DNA from: Alphaproteobacteria bacterium
Lineage (GTDB): Bacteria > Pseudomonadota > Alphaproteobacteria > Sphingomonadales > Sphingomonadaceae
DNA: 39,350 nt
Direction: 5' to 3'
NCBI GenBank assembly: GCA_030431875.1
Contig: JAUIIG010000025.1
Location: 1-39,350 of the forward strand
Part shown: positions 11,107-19,290 of the stretch, piece by piece
Position numbering within the stretch: position 1 is the stretch's first letter
How the letters are laid out: the number at the start of each line of letters is the position of its first letter
Translations under genes and position numbers: made by a program
The notes under the pieces: model-generated
The model's database searches: none
What the model saw: only the letters and a program-made list of their open reading frames with translations
What the model was told of the DNA's origin: nothing

Positions 11107-11125
11107 TTGTAAGCAACACTTACAA
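11107..11125. promoter_or_regulatory. inverted repeat in the ligK / DUF1932-ligJ divergent promoter
   Basis: TTGTAAGCAACACTTACAA is a perfect 7-bp inverted repeat with a 5-bp centre. It contains the T-N11-A pattern (TAAGCAACACTTA) typical of LysR-type regulator boxes. In SYK-6 the equivalent divergent ligK and ligJ operons are activated by the LysR-type protein LigR, so a LigR-like site is the natural reading. The same consensus recurs at 38483..38501 before the LigM-like gene. Confidence 0.65.
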
Positions 11126-11150
11126 TTGTTAGGGGGCATCGTCGAGAGAG

Positions 11151-12035
11151 ATGGCCGTGACAGAATCGCAAAGTTCCTGCCCGAAATTGGCACTAATCGG
11201 CTTCGGCGAAGCCGGGGAGACCTTTGCGCGTGCAGCAAGCTGGAACGGCCACGCGCGCGGCTGGGACCTGCTGCCCGCACGGCGCGAGTTGATGGCCGCT
11301 TGCGGGGTGTCGGCGGGCACGGATGCCGCCGATGTGCTGGCCGGTGCGCAATGCGCGCTCAGCCTCGTTACAGCTGACGCCGCTCTTGACGCTGCCCGCG
11401 ACTATGCGCCGCTGCTGGAGGCTGGCCAGTTCTGGCTCGACATGAATTCGGTCGCCCCGCAGACCAAGCGCGCGGCGGCAGAGGCGATCACCGCTGCGGG
11501 TGGGCATTATGTCGATGTCGCAGTCATGGCCCCGGTCGACAAGGGCCTTACCGTGCCGCTGCTGGTAGCTGGGCCTGAAGCTGACGAAGCGGCTGCGCTG
11601 CTCGCCGCCATGGGCTTCACCAACGTGCGCGTCGTGGGCGAAGAGGTGGGCCGTGCCAGCGCGATCAAGCTGTGCCGGTCGGTCATGGTGAAGGGTCTCG
11701 AAGCGCTCACCGCCGAAATGGTGCTGGCCGCTTCGCAGGCGGGCGTGCTCGACGAAGTGCTCGCCAGCCTCGACGCCAGCGAAAAGCAGCAGAGCTGGTT
11801 CGACCGCGCCGACTACAACCTGGATCGCATGATGATCCACGGACAGCGTCGTTCCGCCGAGATGGCAGAGGCCTGTGCCATGCTGGAAGGTCTCGGCATC
11901 GCGCCGCTGATGAGCGGGCAGACCGTCCAACGCCAGCTTCGCCTGGGGGAACTGGAACTGACTCCCCCGCCCGACACACTATCTGCTAAGCTTGACGCAA
12001 TCTGGACGACTCCGGACCACAAGGGAGAGAAATAA
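11151..12035 (+). CDS. NAD(P)-dependent dehydrogenase with DUF1932 domain
   Basis: A 294-aa protein of the 6-phosphogluconate/3-hydroxyisobutyrate dehydrogenase type. The Rossmann motif GFGEAG is at residues 17-22, DMNSVAP at about 98-104 resembles the substrate-binding loop, and [14 protein letters not shown] carries the position of the catalytic lysine. The C-terminal helical half matches DUF1932. It heads the ligJ-DUF2218-ligA-ligB arm, 2 bp before ligJ, so it should act in or next to protocatechuate catabolism; its substrate is unknown. It is not LigC, which is encoded separately at 14798..15760 and belongs to another family. Confidence 0.85.
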   Translation: MAVTESQSSCPKLALIGFGEAGETFARAASWNGHARGWDLLPARRELMAACGVSAGTDAADVLAGAQCALSLVTADAALDAARDYAPLLEAGQFWLDMNSVAPQTKRAAAEAITAAGGHYVDVAVMAPVDKGLTVPLLVAGPEADEAAALLAAMGFTNVRVVGEEVGRASAIKLCRSVMVKGLEALTAEMVLAASQAGVLDEVLASLDASEKQQSWFDRADYNLDRMMIHGQRRSAEMAEACAMLEGLGIAPLMSGQTVQRQLRLGELELTPPPDTLSAKLDAIWTTPDHKGEK

Positions 12036-12038
12036 GCG

Positions 12039-13064
12039 ATGAGCCTGATCATCGATTGTCACGGCCATTACACCGTCTTGCCCAAGGGCCACGATGCCTG
12101 GCGTGAGGAGCAGAAGGCCGCCTACAAGAACGGCACCGAGTGCCCGCCCTATCCGGAAATCTCCGACAACGAGATTCGCCAGACGATCGAGGACAACCAG
12201 CTGCGCCTGATCAAGGAACGCGGCGCGGACTTCACAATCTTCAGCCCGCGCGCATCTGCCATGGCTCCGCACGTGGGCGACCAGGCCGTGGCCAGCGAAT
12301 GGGCGCGCCGCTGCAACGACCTGATCTACCGCGTCACCCAGCTGTTCCCCGACACCTTCATCGGCGGCTGCATGCTGCCGCAGAGCCCCAAGTCGGACCT
12401 GTCGGAAAGCGTCAAGGAATTGCGCCGCTGCGTCGAGGAACTGAACTTCGTCGTCTGCAATCTCAATCCCGATCCGGGTGGCGGCCACTTCGAACATCCG
12501 CCCCTGACCGACGAGTACTGGTTCCCCATCTACGAAGCGATGGAAGAGCTGGAAGTACCGGGCATGATCCACGTCTCGGGCAGCTGCAACCCGGCCATGC
12601 ACGCCACCGGCGGCTATTACCTGGCGGCCGATACCGTCGCCTTCATGCAGCTGTTGCAGGGCGACCTGTTCGCCCGCTTCCCCAAGCTGAAGCTGATCAT
12701 CCCGCACGGCGGCGGCGCGGTGCCCTATCACTGGGGTCGCTACCGGGGCCTGGCCGACATGCTCAAGCAGCCCAGCCTCGACGAGCTGTTGATGAACAAC
12801 GTGTTCTTCGACACCTGCGTCTACCACCAGCCGGGCATCAACCTGCTGGCCGACGTGATCGAGAACAAGAATATCCTGTTCGGCAGCGAGATGGTGGGCG
12901 CGGTGCGCGGTATCGACCCGACCACCGGCCACTATTTCGACGACACCAAGCGCTACATCGACGCGCTCGATATCAGCGCCGAGGAAAAGCACATGATCTT
13001 CGAGGGCAATGCCCGCAAGGTCTACCCGCGCCTCGACAAGATCCTGAAGGAAAAGGGCCTTTGA
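12039..13064 (+). CDS. ligJ: 4-oxalomesaconate hydratase
   Basis: A 341-aa amidohydrolase-family protein, the exact length of SYK-6 LigJ. It hydrates 4-oxalomesaconate to 4-carboxy-4-hydroxy-2-oxoadipate. The metal-binding N-terminal motif IDCHGHY (His8/His10), the MIHVSGSCNP strand, the IIPHGGGAVPYHWGR segment and LFGSEMVGAV are characteristic. The ATG at 12039 lies 4 nt after the stop of the DUF1932 gene. Its TGA overlaps the TTG start of the DUF2218 gene. Confidence 0.94.
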   Translation: MSLIIDCHGHYTVLPKGHDAWREEQKAAYKNGTECPPYPEISDNEIRQTIEDNQLRLIKERGADFTIFSPRASAMAPHVGDQAVASEWARRCNDLIYRVTQLFPDTFIGGCMLPQSPKSDLSESVKELRRCVEELNFVVCNLNPDPGGGHFEHPPLTDEYWFPIYEAMEELEVPGMIHVSGSCNPAMHATGGYYLAADTVAFMQLLQGDLFARFPKLKLIIPHGGGAVPYHWGRYRGLADMLKQPSLDELLMNNVFFDTCVYHQPGINLLADVIENKNILFGSEMVGAVRGIDPTTGHYFDDTKRYIDALDISAEEKHMIFEGNARKVYPRLDKILKEKGL

Positions 13065-13360
13065 GTTCGACCGCAACCTGCCTCGCCAAGTGCGAAAAGC
13101 CCGAGCGCTATATCCAGCAGCTGGTGAAGCACTGGGGCCACAAGATGGCGACCTCCTATGACGAGGGCGACGGCATGGGGCTGTTTCCCTTCGACGAGCA
13201 CACCAATGCCGTGATGACTGCGCATCACGACGGCATCGGCATCACGCTGACCACCGCCGATGCCGAGAAGAACGAGCACATGCGCGGCGTCATCGAGCGC
13301 CACATCGACCGTTTCGCCTTTCGCGAGGCACCGCTGACCTACGATTGGAAAGTACAATGA
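13061..13360 (+). CDS. DUF2218 domain protein inside the lig operon
   Basis: A 99-aa protein with the DUF2218 pattern: an N-terminal ATCLAKCEKPERYIQQLVKHWGHK helix region (given here in parts: KPERYIQQL, HWGHK), an acidic central strand set and the C-terminal HIDRFAFRE...YDWKV ending. The start is the TTG at 13061, overlapping the ligJ TGA (TTGA) with AAGG upstream; no ATG or GTG fits. Its stop overlaps the ATG of ligA (ATGA), so it is coupled on both sides. The biochemical role of DUF2218 is not established. A partner or stabilising role for LigAB is only a guess from the coupling. Confidence 0.8.
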   Translation: MSSTATCLAKCEKPERYIQQLVKHWGHKMATSYDEGDGMGLFPFDEHTNAVMTAHHDGIGITLTTADAEKNEHMRGVIERHIDRFAFREAPLTYDWKVQ

Positions 13361-13779
13361 CTGAGAAGAAGAAAGAGCGGATCAACATCCACGAGTATCT
13401 CGCCCAGTTCGACGATATTCCTGGTACCCGCGTGTTCACCGCGCAGCGCGCCCGCAAGGGCTACTGGCTGAACCAGTTCGCCATGAGCCTGATGAAGGAA
13501 GAGAACCGCGAGCGGTTCAAGGCCGACGAGAAAGCCTACCTCGACGAGTGGGACCTGACCGACGCTGCCAAGCAGGCCGTGCTGGATCGCGACTACAACG
13601 CGATGATCGATGAAGGCGGCAACGTCTATTACCTGTCGAAACTGTTCTCGACCGACGGCAAGAGCTTCCAGTTCGCCGCCGGTTCCATGACCGGCATGAC
13701 GCAGGAAGAATATGCCGAAATGATGATCAAAGGCGGCCGTTCGCCCGAAGGCGTGCGCTCGATCAAGGAAGGACGCTAG
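13357..13779 (+). CDS. ligA: protocatechuate 4,5-dioxygenase, alpha subunit
   Basis: A 140-aa helical small subunit of the type II extradiol dioxygenase LigAB. The segments NIHEYLAQFDDIPGT, GYWLNQFAMSLM and KAYLDEWDLTD match LigA of SYK-6 (139 aa). It caps the active site of LigB. The ATG at 13357 has GGAAAG upstream and overlaps the DUF2218 stop; an upstream TTG at 13345 in the same frame is less likely. ligB starts 3 bp after its stop. Confidence 0.96.
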   Translation: MTEKKKERINIHEYLAQFDDIPGTRVFTAQRARKGYWLNQFAMSLMKEENRERFKADEKAYLDEWDLTDAAKQAVLDRDYNAMIDEGGNVYYLSKLFSTDGKSFQFAAGSMTGMTQEEYAEMMIKGGRSPEGVRSIKEGR

Positions 13780-14694
<915 letters not shown>

Positions 14695-14699
14695 TCTCC

Positions 14700-14756
14700 A
14701 AGGGGCGCTGTCGGAACAAACTCCGCCGGAACAAAATTCCGGGGCGCCCCTTGTTT
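14700..14756 (+). terminator. nested hairpin between ligB and ligC (terminator or attenuator)
   Basis: A perfect 9-bp outer stem, AAGGGGCGC (14700-14708) with GCGCCCCTT (14744-14752), encloses a perfect inner hairpin CCGGAA-CAAAA-TTCCGG (14726-14742). The 3' side runs into TTGTTT, giving a short U-rich tail. CGGAACAAA occurs twice inside (14712-14720 and 14727-14735). This looks like a partial intrinsic terminator that would lower read-through into ligC. Confidence 0.6.
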
Positions 14757-14764
14757 ACATGTAA
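14755..14764. promoter_or_regulatory. palindrome TTACATGTAA upstream of ligC
   Basis: A perfect 10-bp palindrome lies 33 bp before the ligC ATG, right after the ligB-ligC hairpin. It could be an operator for a separate ligC promoter. A 10-bp palindrome can arise by chance, so the support is modest. Confidence 0.35.
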
Positions 14765-14797
14765 CCACTTGCAACTCTCGAACGGGAGAACACCCCC

Positions 14798-15760
14798 ATG
14801 AAAATCGCACTCGCCGGTGGCGGCGCATTCGGAGAAAAGCACCTCGACGGCCTGAAGAACATCGATGGCGTGGAAGTCACCGCGCTGGTCGGCCGTCGCC
14901 TGGAGCCGACGCAGGCCATGGCCGAAAAGTACGGCGTCCCCTTCGCGACCACCGACTATGAAGACATGCTCACCCGCGACGACGTCGACGCGGTGATCCT
15001 GTGCACCCCGACGCAGATGCACGCCGACCAGGCCATCAAGGCGATGGACGCAGGCAAGCACGTCGAAGTCGAGATCCCGCTGGCCGACAGCCTCGCCGAT
15101 GCCGAGGCGGTACTGGCCAAGCAGAAGGAAACGGGCCTCGTCTGCATGGCGGGCCACACCCGGCGCTTCAACCCGTCGCACCAGTACGTGAAGCAGCAGA
15201 TCGAAGCAGGGAAATTCAACGTCCTCTCCATGGACGTGGAGACCTACTTCTTCCGCCGCGAGAACAAGAACGCCAAGGGCGAACCGCGCAGCTGGACCGA
15301 CCACCTGCTGTGGCACCACTCTGCCCATACGATCGACATCTTCCAGTACATGACCGGCAGCAAGATCATCGCCGCCAACATCCTGCAGGGGCCCAAGCAC
15401 CCGGACCTTGGCATCGCGATGGACCAGTCGATCCAGATGAAGACCGAAAAGGGCCAGATCCTGACCCTGTCGCTGTCGTTCAACAACGAAGGGCCCTTCG
15501 GCACCTTCTTCCGCTACATCGGCGACACGGCGACCTACCTCGCGCGGTATGACGACCTCTACAACGGCAAGGACGAGCCGATTGACCTGTCCGGCGTGGA
15601 CGTGCCGTCGAACAACGGCATCGAACTGCAGGACCGCGAATTCATCGCCGCGATCCGCGAAGGCCGCGAGCCGAACAGCTCGGTCGCCGGAACCATCGAA
15701 TGCTACCGCACCATCGGTGCGCTGGCAGCCAGCCTCGAGGAACAGGACGGCTGGTCCTGA
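14798..15760 (+). CDS. ligC: 4-carboxy-2-hydroxymuconate-6-semialdehyde dehydrogenase
   Basis: A 320-aa Gfo/Idh/MocA-family NAD(P)-dependent dehydrogenase that oxidises the LigAB product (as its hemiacetal) to 2-pyrone-4,6-dicarboxylate. It starts with the Rossmann motif ALAGGGAFGEKH. The region HVEVEIPLADS replaces the usual EKP signature of the family, as in SYK-6 LigC. GHTRRFNPSHQ, YFFRRENKNA, SWTDHLLWHHSAHT and SFNNEGPFGTFFRYIGD are LigC hallmarks. GGGAG precedes the ATG. In SYK-6 ligC follows ligB in one operon; here it follows after a 103-bp gap with a hairpin. Confidence 0.95.
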   Translation: MKIALAGGGAFGEKHLDGLKNIDGVEVTALVGRRLEPTQAMAEKYGVPFATTDYEDMLTRDDVDAVILCTPTQMHADQAIKAMDAGKHVEVEIPLADSLADAEAVLAKQKETGLVCMAGHTRRFNPSHQYVKQQIEAGKFNVLSMDVETYFFRRENKNAKGEPRSWTDHLLWHHSAHTIDIFQYMTGSKIIAANILQGPKHPDLGIAMDQSIQMKTEKGQILTLSLSFNNEGPFGTFFRYIGDTATYLARYDDLYNGKDEPIDLSGVDVPSNNGIELQDREFIAAIREGREPNSSVAGTIECYRTIGALAASLEEQDGWS

Positions 15761-15784
15761 GCCGAACACAAAAAAATTTTTGAG

Positions 15785-15825
15785 GGGCTCGCCAGTGGCT
15801 AACCACCGGCGAGCCCTTTCTTTTT
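15785..15825 (+). terminator. rho-independent terminator after ligC
   Basis: Stem GGGCTCGCC / GGCGAGCCC (15785-15793 and 15808-15816), extended by GTGG/CCAC across one mismatch with a CTAA loop, followed by TTTCTTTTT. It ends the plus-strand lig arm. Confidence 0.92.
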
Positions 15826-15848
15826 CGGCCGATTGGGCGGTGTCATCC

Positions 15849-15864
15849 GTTCACATCCGTGAAC
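15849..15864. promoter_or_regulatory. inverted repeat GTTCAC-N4-GTGAAC before the small coiled-coil gene
   Basis: GTTCACATCCGTGAAC is a perfect 6-bp inverted repeat with a 4-bp centre, 73 bp upstream of the TTG at 15937. A weak promoter can be drawn just downstream (TTGCTA, 18 bp, TATAAA at 15901). The repeat could therefore be an operator upstream of the -35 region; the binding protein is unknown. Confidence 0.45.
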
Positions 15865-15936
15865 GAAAGTTACCCTTTGCTAGCAATTTTTTGACAGTCG
15901 TATAAATCGGTCGCTGGACTGATAAGGAGAGAGGCT

Positions 15937-16299
15937 TTGAGCCTCCGAGCACGACTGGAACGCCTCGAGCGCTTTGGTAATGAAATTCTACGAGAGGTGG
16001 CGCAGCGCAAGGCAGCGAACTCGGATCGTATTCTCGAGCTGCGCGTGGCTTTCAATGACGAGTGCATCGCCACCGCCAAGGAGATCGCCAACGATCCGGC
16101 CGTGCGCGACAACCACGAGGTTGCCGCTGCCATGCAAGGGGCGCTCGAAGCCGTCCGTTCGCGCATGGCCACGCACCAGCTTCGCTGGAATGCAGAGCGG
16201 ATCGAACAGGATCGCGCCGGCTATTTCGAGGCCGTCCAGCCGCTGCACGACATGATGCGCGACTTCTTCACCAACGCTCGCGTCTTCTTGAAAGACTGA
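15937..16299 (+). CDS. small helical protein of unknown function
   Basis: A 120-aa, highly charged and apparently all-helical protein with heptad-like Leu spacing at the start (LRARLERLERFG) and no membrane segment or signal peptide. I recognise no family. The start is the TTG at 15937 with AAGGAGAG about 6 nt upstream; no ATG fits the frame near the ribosome site. It lies alone between the ligC terminator and the aldo-keto reductase, with a possible operator upstream. Confidence 0.65.
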   Translation: MSLRARLERLERFGNEILREVAQRKAANSDRILELRVAFNDECIATAKEIANDPAVRDNHEVAAAMQGALEAVRSRMATHQLRWNAERIEQDRAGYFEAVQPLHDMMRDFFTNARVFLKD

Positions 16300-16396
16300 T
16301 TGTCGCACCCGCACCGCAATGGCGGTTGCATGACCGGCGGCGGCTTGTGTAACCCGGCAGCTCGAAACGACATTTCGCAATGCTTGGAGAAGTCCC

Positions 16397-17398
16397 ATCG
16401 CCCTAGCCAAGAGAGCCATCGCCGGACGCAAGGTCCACCCCATCGGACTGGGCTGCATGAACCTGTCCTGGGCCTATGGCACGCCCCCCGAACACGACGT
16501 GAAGGTGAAGCTGCTGAACCGGGCGCTCGACATCGGCTACGACCATCTCGACACGGCCAATATCTACGGCGGCGGTAAGAACGAGGAATTGCTGGCCGAA
16601 GCGGTGATGCATCGCCGGGACGAGTTCCTGCTGGCCAGCAAGTGCGGCATCGTCGTCGACGGGGCCAAGCGCGGGGTTTCCTGCGCTCCGGATTCGATTG
16701 CCGAAAACCTCGACAGGTCGCTGGCCCGGCTGAAGACCGACCACATCGATCTCTATTACATGCACCGCTTCGATCCGAAGGTGCCGATTGCCGACAGCGT
16801 CGGCGCCATGGTGCGCGCGATGGAAGCGGGCAAGATCGGCGCTTACGGCGTATCCGAATGGTCTGCCGCGCACCTGCGCGAAGCCCACGCGATCCACCCC
16901 GTCGGCGCGGTCCAGCCCGAATATTCGCTGTGGACCCGCAACGTGGAGCTGGGCGTGCTGCAAGCCTGCAAGGAACTGGACATCCCGCTGGTCGCCTTCT
17001 CCAGCACGGGTCGCGGGGCCTTTGGCGGCGTGCTGCGCGATCCCGCCACGCTGGAGGAGAAGGACCTGCGCACCATGATGCCGCGCTTCAATGCCGAGAA
17101 CTGGCCGAAGAACCTCAAGGTGATCAAGCAGTTCGAAGCCCTGGCGGCGGAGGTGGGTGTCGCGCCCGCGCAGCTGGCCAACCGCTGGGTGCTGGAACAG
17201 GGCGACAACTGCCACGCCATCCCCGGCACCACCTCGATCGCGCACATGGAAGAAAACTTCCACGCCGCGACGGTCGACATCCCGGCAGACGCGATTGCCA
17301 AGGCGGGCGAGATCATCAACCACGGCACTGTCAGCGGGCACCGCTATCACGACGCGATCCGCCCGACGATCGACACCGAGGAATTCGAGGACGCATAA
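16397..17398 (+). CDS. aldo/keto reductase with an apparent ATC start codon
   Basis: A 333-aa NADPH-dependent aldo/keto reductase when read from the ATC at 16397. The catalytic tetrad is complete: Asp52, Tyr57, Lys82 and His123. The in-frame ATG at 16457 would remove the N-terminal strand HPIGLGC that every family member has. No ATG, GTG or TTG lies between the in-frame TGA at 16331 and 16457. ATC sits 5 nt after GGAGAA in the context GGAGAAGTCCCATC, nearly identical to GGAGAGTCCCATG of the transaldolase gene here. Either ATC is used as a rare start, or the start was mutated or misread. The stop abuts the ATG of the CmcJ-like gene. The substrate is unknown. Confidence 0.8.
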   Translation: MALAKRAIAGRKVHPIGLGCMNLSWAYGTPPEHDVKVKLLNRALDIGYDHLDTANIYGGGKNEELLAEAVMHRRDEFLLASKCGIVVDGAKRGVSCAPDSIAENLDRSLARLKTDHIDLYYMHRFDPKVPIADSVGAMVRAMEAGKIGAYGVSEWSAAHLREAHAIHPVGAVQPEYSLWTRNVELGVLQACKELDIPLVAFSSTGRGAFGGVLRDPATLEEKDLRTMMPRFNAENWPKNLKVIKQFEALAAEVGVAPAQLANRWVLEQGDNCHAIPGTTSIAHMEENFHAATVDIPADAIAKAGEIINHGTVSGHRYHDAIRPTIDTEEFEDA

Positions 17399-18211
17399 AT
17401 GGCTGCAACAGGGGAGAGCATTCGCGCCGAGATCGGCTATTCCGAGCGCACCGAGCGCGAGCCGTTCTTCTACGCCAATGCGCACGAGAAGGACTTCGTC
17501 CCGCTCAAGCCAGCCGAGGTGGAGATCCACGATGCGCGCGGGCGCGATTGCTCGCTGGACGTCGAAGGCTTCACCCTCGTCGAACACCGCAGCGCGGTCG
17601 ATGACCTGACCGACATGCAGGCCGTCGCCGGCCCACACCGGGACGAAGTGGCCGAACTGCTCAAGTCCGTGACCGGGGCAGACCACGTTGCCATGACGCC
17701 CTTCGGCATCCTGCGTTTTTCCGAACGCGCTGGAGCCAATGCCGCGCACGACAACTCGCACCCCGCGCGCTTCGTCCATGTCGACATGGCCAGGGAAGCG
17801 GCCGCGGCGGCGCGCTCCAACACGGCACCGGACATGGAGATCGTCCGCAGCGCGCAGTACAACGTCTGGCGCGTCCTCTCTGACCCGCCGCAGGACGTGC
17901 CGCTCGGCCTGTGCGACTATACCTCGCTGTCGGACGACGACCTGCTGCCCTGCCGGGCCATCTTCGATCCGCTCGACGGCTCGCCCGAATGGGGCTTTCC
18001 CAACTACCTGCTGCAGTACAACCCGGCGCACCGCTGGTTCTACTACAGCGACATGCACCCGGGAGAGGCGCTGGTCTTCAAGGCCTCCGAAAGCGACCCG
18101 GACCGGGCGCAGATGATGCCGCACGGGGCATTCGACAATCCGCTGGCCCCCACGGATTCACCGCCGCGGATCAGCCTCGAAATGCGCGGCACGGCTTACT
18201 GGTTTGCATGA
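17399..18211 (+). CDS. CmcJ/NvfI-family oxygenase-like protein
   Basis: A 270-aa protein with the CmcJ/NvfI (AsaB-like) pattern: ARFVHVDM (His127-x-Asp129), YNVWRVLSDPPQDVPLGLCD, YNPAHRWFYYSDM (His211), EALVFKASES, PHGAF (His242) and PPRISLEMRG (Arg257). Fungal NvfI is a non-haem Fe(II)/2-oxoglutarate enzyme, so His127, Asp129 and His211 or His242 may form the iron triad, with Arg257 a candidate 2-oxoglutarate contact. The function in bacteria is largely uncharacterised. It starts immediately after the aldo/keto reductase stop, which suggests consecutive steps on one substrate. Confidence 0.78.
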   Translation: MAATGESIRAEIGYSERTEREPFFYANAHEKDFVPLKPAEVEIHDARGRDCSLDVEGFTLVEHRSAVDDLTDMQAVAGPHRDEVAELLKSVTGADHVAMTPFGILRFSERAGANAAHDNSHPARFVHVDMAREAAAAARSNTAPDMEIVRSAQYNVWRVLSDPPQDVPLGLCDYTSLSDDDLLPCRAIFDPLDGSPEWGFPNYLLQYNPAHRWFYYSDMHPGEALVFKASESDPDRAQMMPHGAFDNPLAPTDSPPRISLEMRGTAYWFA

Positions 18212-18275
18212 AGCCGCTTACATTATCTGCCTGACAAGCTAAGCTTTCTCCAAGTGCGATTTGGGGAGAGATCAC

Positions 18276-19244
18276 ATGCACAAGTCAGTTCCGGCTATCC
18301 TCGGCACCCTTGCCATCGGCCTTGCTGTACCTGCCGTCGCGCAGGACGAAGCGGCAGAGGAAAGCTTCGAGGACATGATGGCGCGGGTGAACCTGCTGCC
18401 AGATACCGAGGGCGACGGGCCCTACCCCTCGCTGATCGAGACCGTCGACGCCCTGCCGGAGCATGTGGTTTACCGGCCGCAGGACCTTGCCGCCGTCGGT
18501 CCCAACGGGCTCGGTGTGTTCGTCTGGGGCAATGGCGGCTGCGCAGCAGATGGCACCTCCAGCCGCTTCCACCTGTCGCAGATCGCGTCTTACGGCTACC
18601 TGGTGATCGCGCCCGGCCGCTGGCGCAGCGGCCCCAACCGGCTGGAGGACCCCGGCCCTCCGCGCGAGATGGACGCCGACGGCAATTTCCCGCCCTCGCC
18701 CACCAGTGCCGGCCAGCTGATCGAAGCGCTCGACTGGGCGCTGGCGCAGAACGCCGATCCCGACAGTCCCTATTTCGGCCTCGTCGACGAAAACGCGCTG
18801 GCCGCCGGCGGCTTCTCCTGTGGCGGCGTGCAGGCGCTGACAGTGGCGGGCGACCCACGGCTGGATACGATCGTGGTGCAGAACTCCGGCCTGCTGCCCG
18901 ATGACGGGCCGCGCCTCGGCGGCATGGAACTGCGCAAGGAAGGCCTGAACGCCCTGCACACGCCGGTGATCTACCTCGACGGCGGACCGACCGACATCGC
19001 CTACGAGAACGGCCTCGACGACTATAACCGCATTAGCCACGTCCCTGCTTTCTGGGTCAACACGCCCACTGGCCACGGCGGCACCTACCACCGGCCGATG
19101 GGCGGGCGGAATGCCGCGATCGTGGTCGACTGGCTCGAATGGCAGCTGCGCGGCGACGCGGCGGCAGCGCGCACCTTCGTGGGCGCGAACTGCCGCCTGT
19201 GCACCGATCCCGAAGCGACGATCGAATACAAGAACTGGCCCTGA
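18276..19244 (+). CDS. secreted alpha/beta hydrolase
   Basis: A 322-aa exported hydrolase. The signal peptide ends at AVPAVA (about residue 22). The nucleophile elbow is GFSCGG with Ser181, a likely acid lies in YLDGGPTD, and a likely His in TGHGGTYH. An oxyanion-type WGNGGC segment occurs near residue 84. It resembles periplasmic polyester- or chlorophyllase-like hydrolases, and an aryl ester substrate would fit the neighbourhood, but none can be read directly. The ATG at 18276 follows GGGGAGAG; a TTG at 18261 is the ribosome site itself. It ends opposite the DUF4168 gene. Confidence 0.8.
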   Translation: MHKSVPAILGTLAIGLAVPAVAQDEAAEESFEDMMARVNLLPDTEGDGPYPSLIETVDALPEHVVYRPQDLAAVGPNGLGVFVWGNGGCAADGTSSRFHLSQIASYGYLVIAPGRWRSGPNRLEDPGPPREMDADGNFPPSPTSAGQLIEALDWALAQNADPDSPYFGLVDENALAAGGFSCGGVQALTVAGDPRLDTIVVQNSGLLPDDGPRLGGMELRKEGLNALHTPVIYLDGGPTDIAYENGLDDYNRISHVPAFWVNTPTGHGGTYHRPMGGRNAAIVVDWLEWQLRGDAAAARTFVGANCRLCTDPEATIEYKNWP

Positions 19245-19259
19245 AGCCGGAGCGGACGG

Positions 19260-19290
19260 ACCGCGCCCGGTCTTACTCGTCGGGCGCGGT
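19260..19290. terminator. inverted repeat between convergent genes
   Basis: ACCGCGCCCG (19260-19269) and CGGGCGCGGT (19281-19290) form a perfect 10-bp stem with an 11-nt loop. The loop contains the stop codon of the minus-strand DUF4168 gene, and the hydrolase gene ends 15 bp before the stem. It could end transcription from both sides, but no U-tract is obvious. Confidence 0.45.

Noticed and set aside
10347-11171. A longer LigK starting at 11171
   Set aside because: The extra 51 codons cross the inverted repeat and the divergent promoter. The ATG at 11018 has AGGAG and fits the family length.
11151-12035. Naming the DUF1932 dehydrogenase as LigC
   Set aside because: LigC is a Gfo/Idh/MocA protein and is present at 14798-15760 with its hallmark motifs. 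The DUF1932 protein belongs to another dehydrogenase family.
12140-13060. Open frame overlapping ligJ in another frame and continuous with the DUF2218 gene
   Set aside because: The part overlapping ligJ is a shadow. Only the portion from the TTG at 13061 has DUF2218 character and a proper ribosome site.
16403-18124. 573-aa minus-strand frame opposite the AKR and CmcJ-like genes
   Set aside because: Antisense shadow of two well-supported genes, with no recognisable domain.
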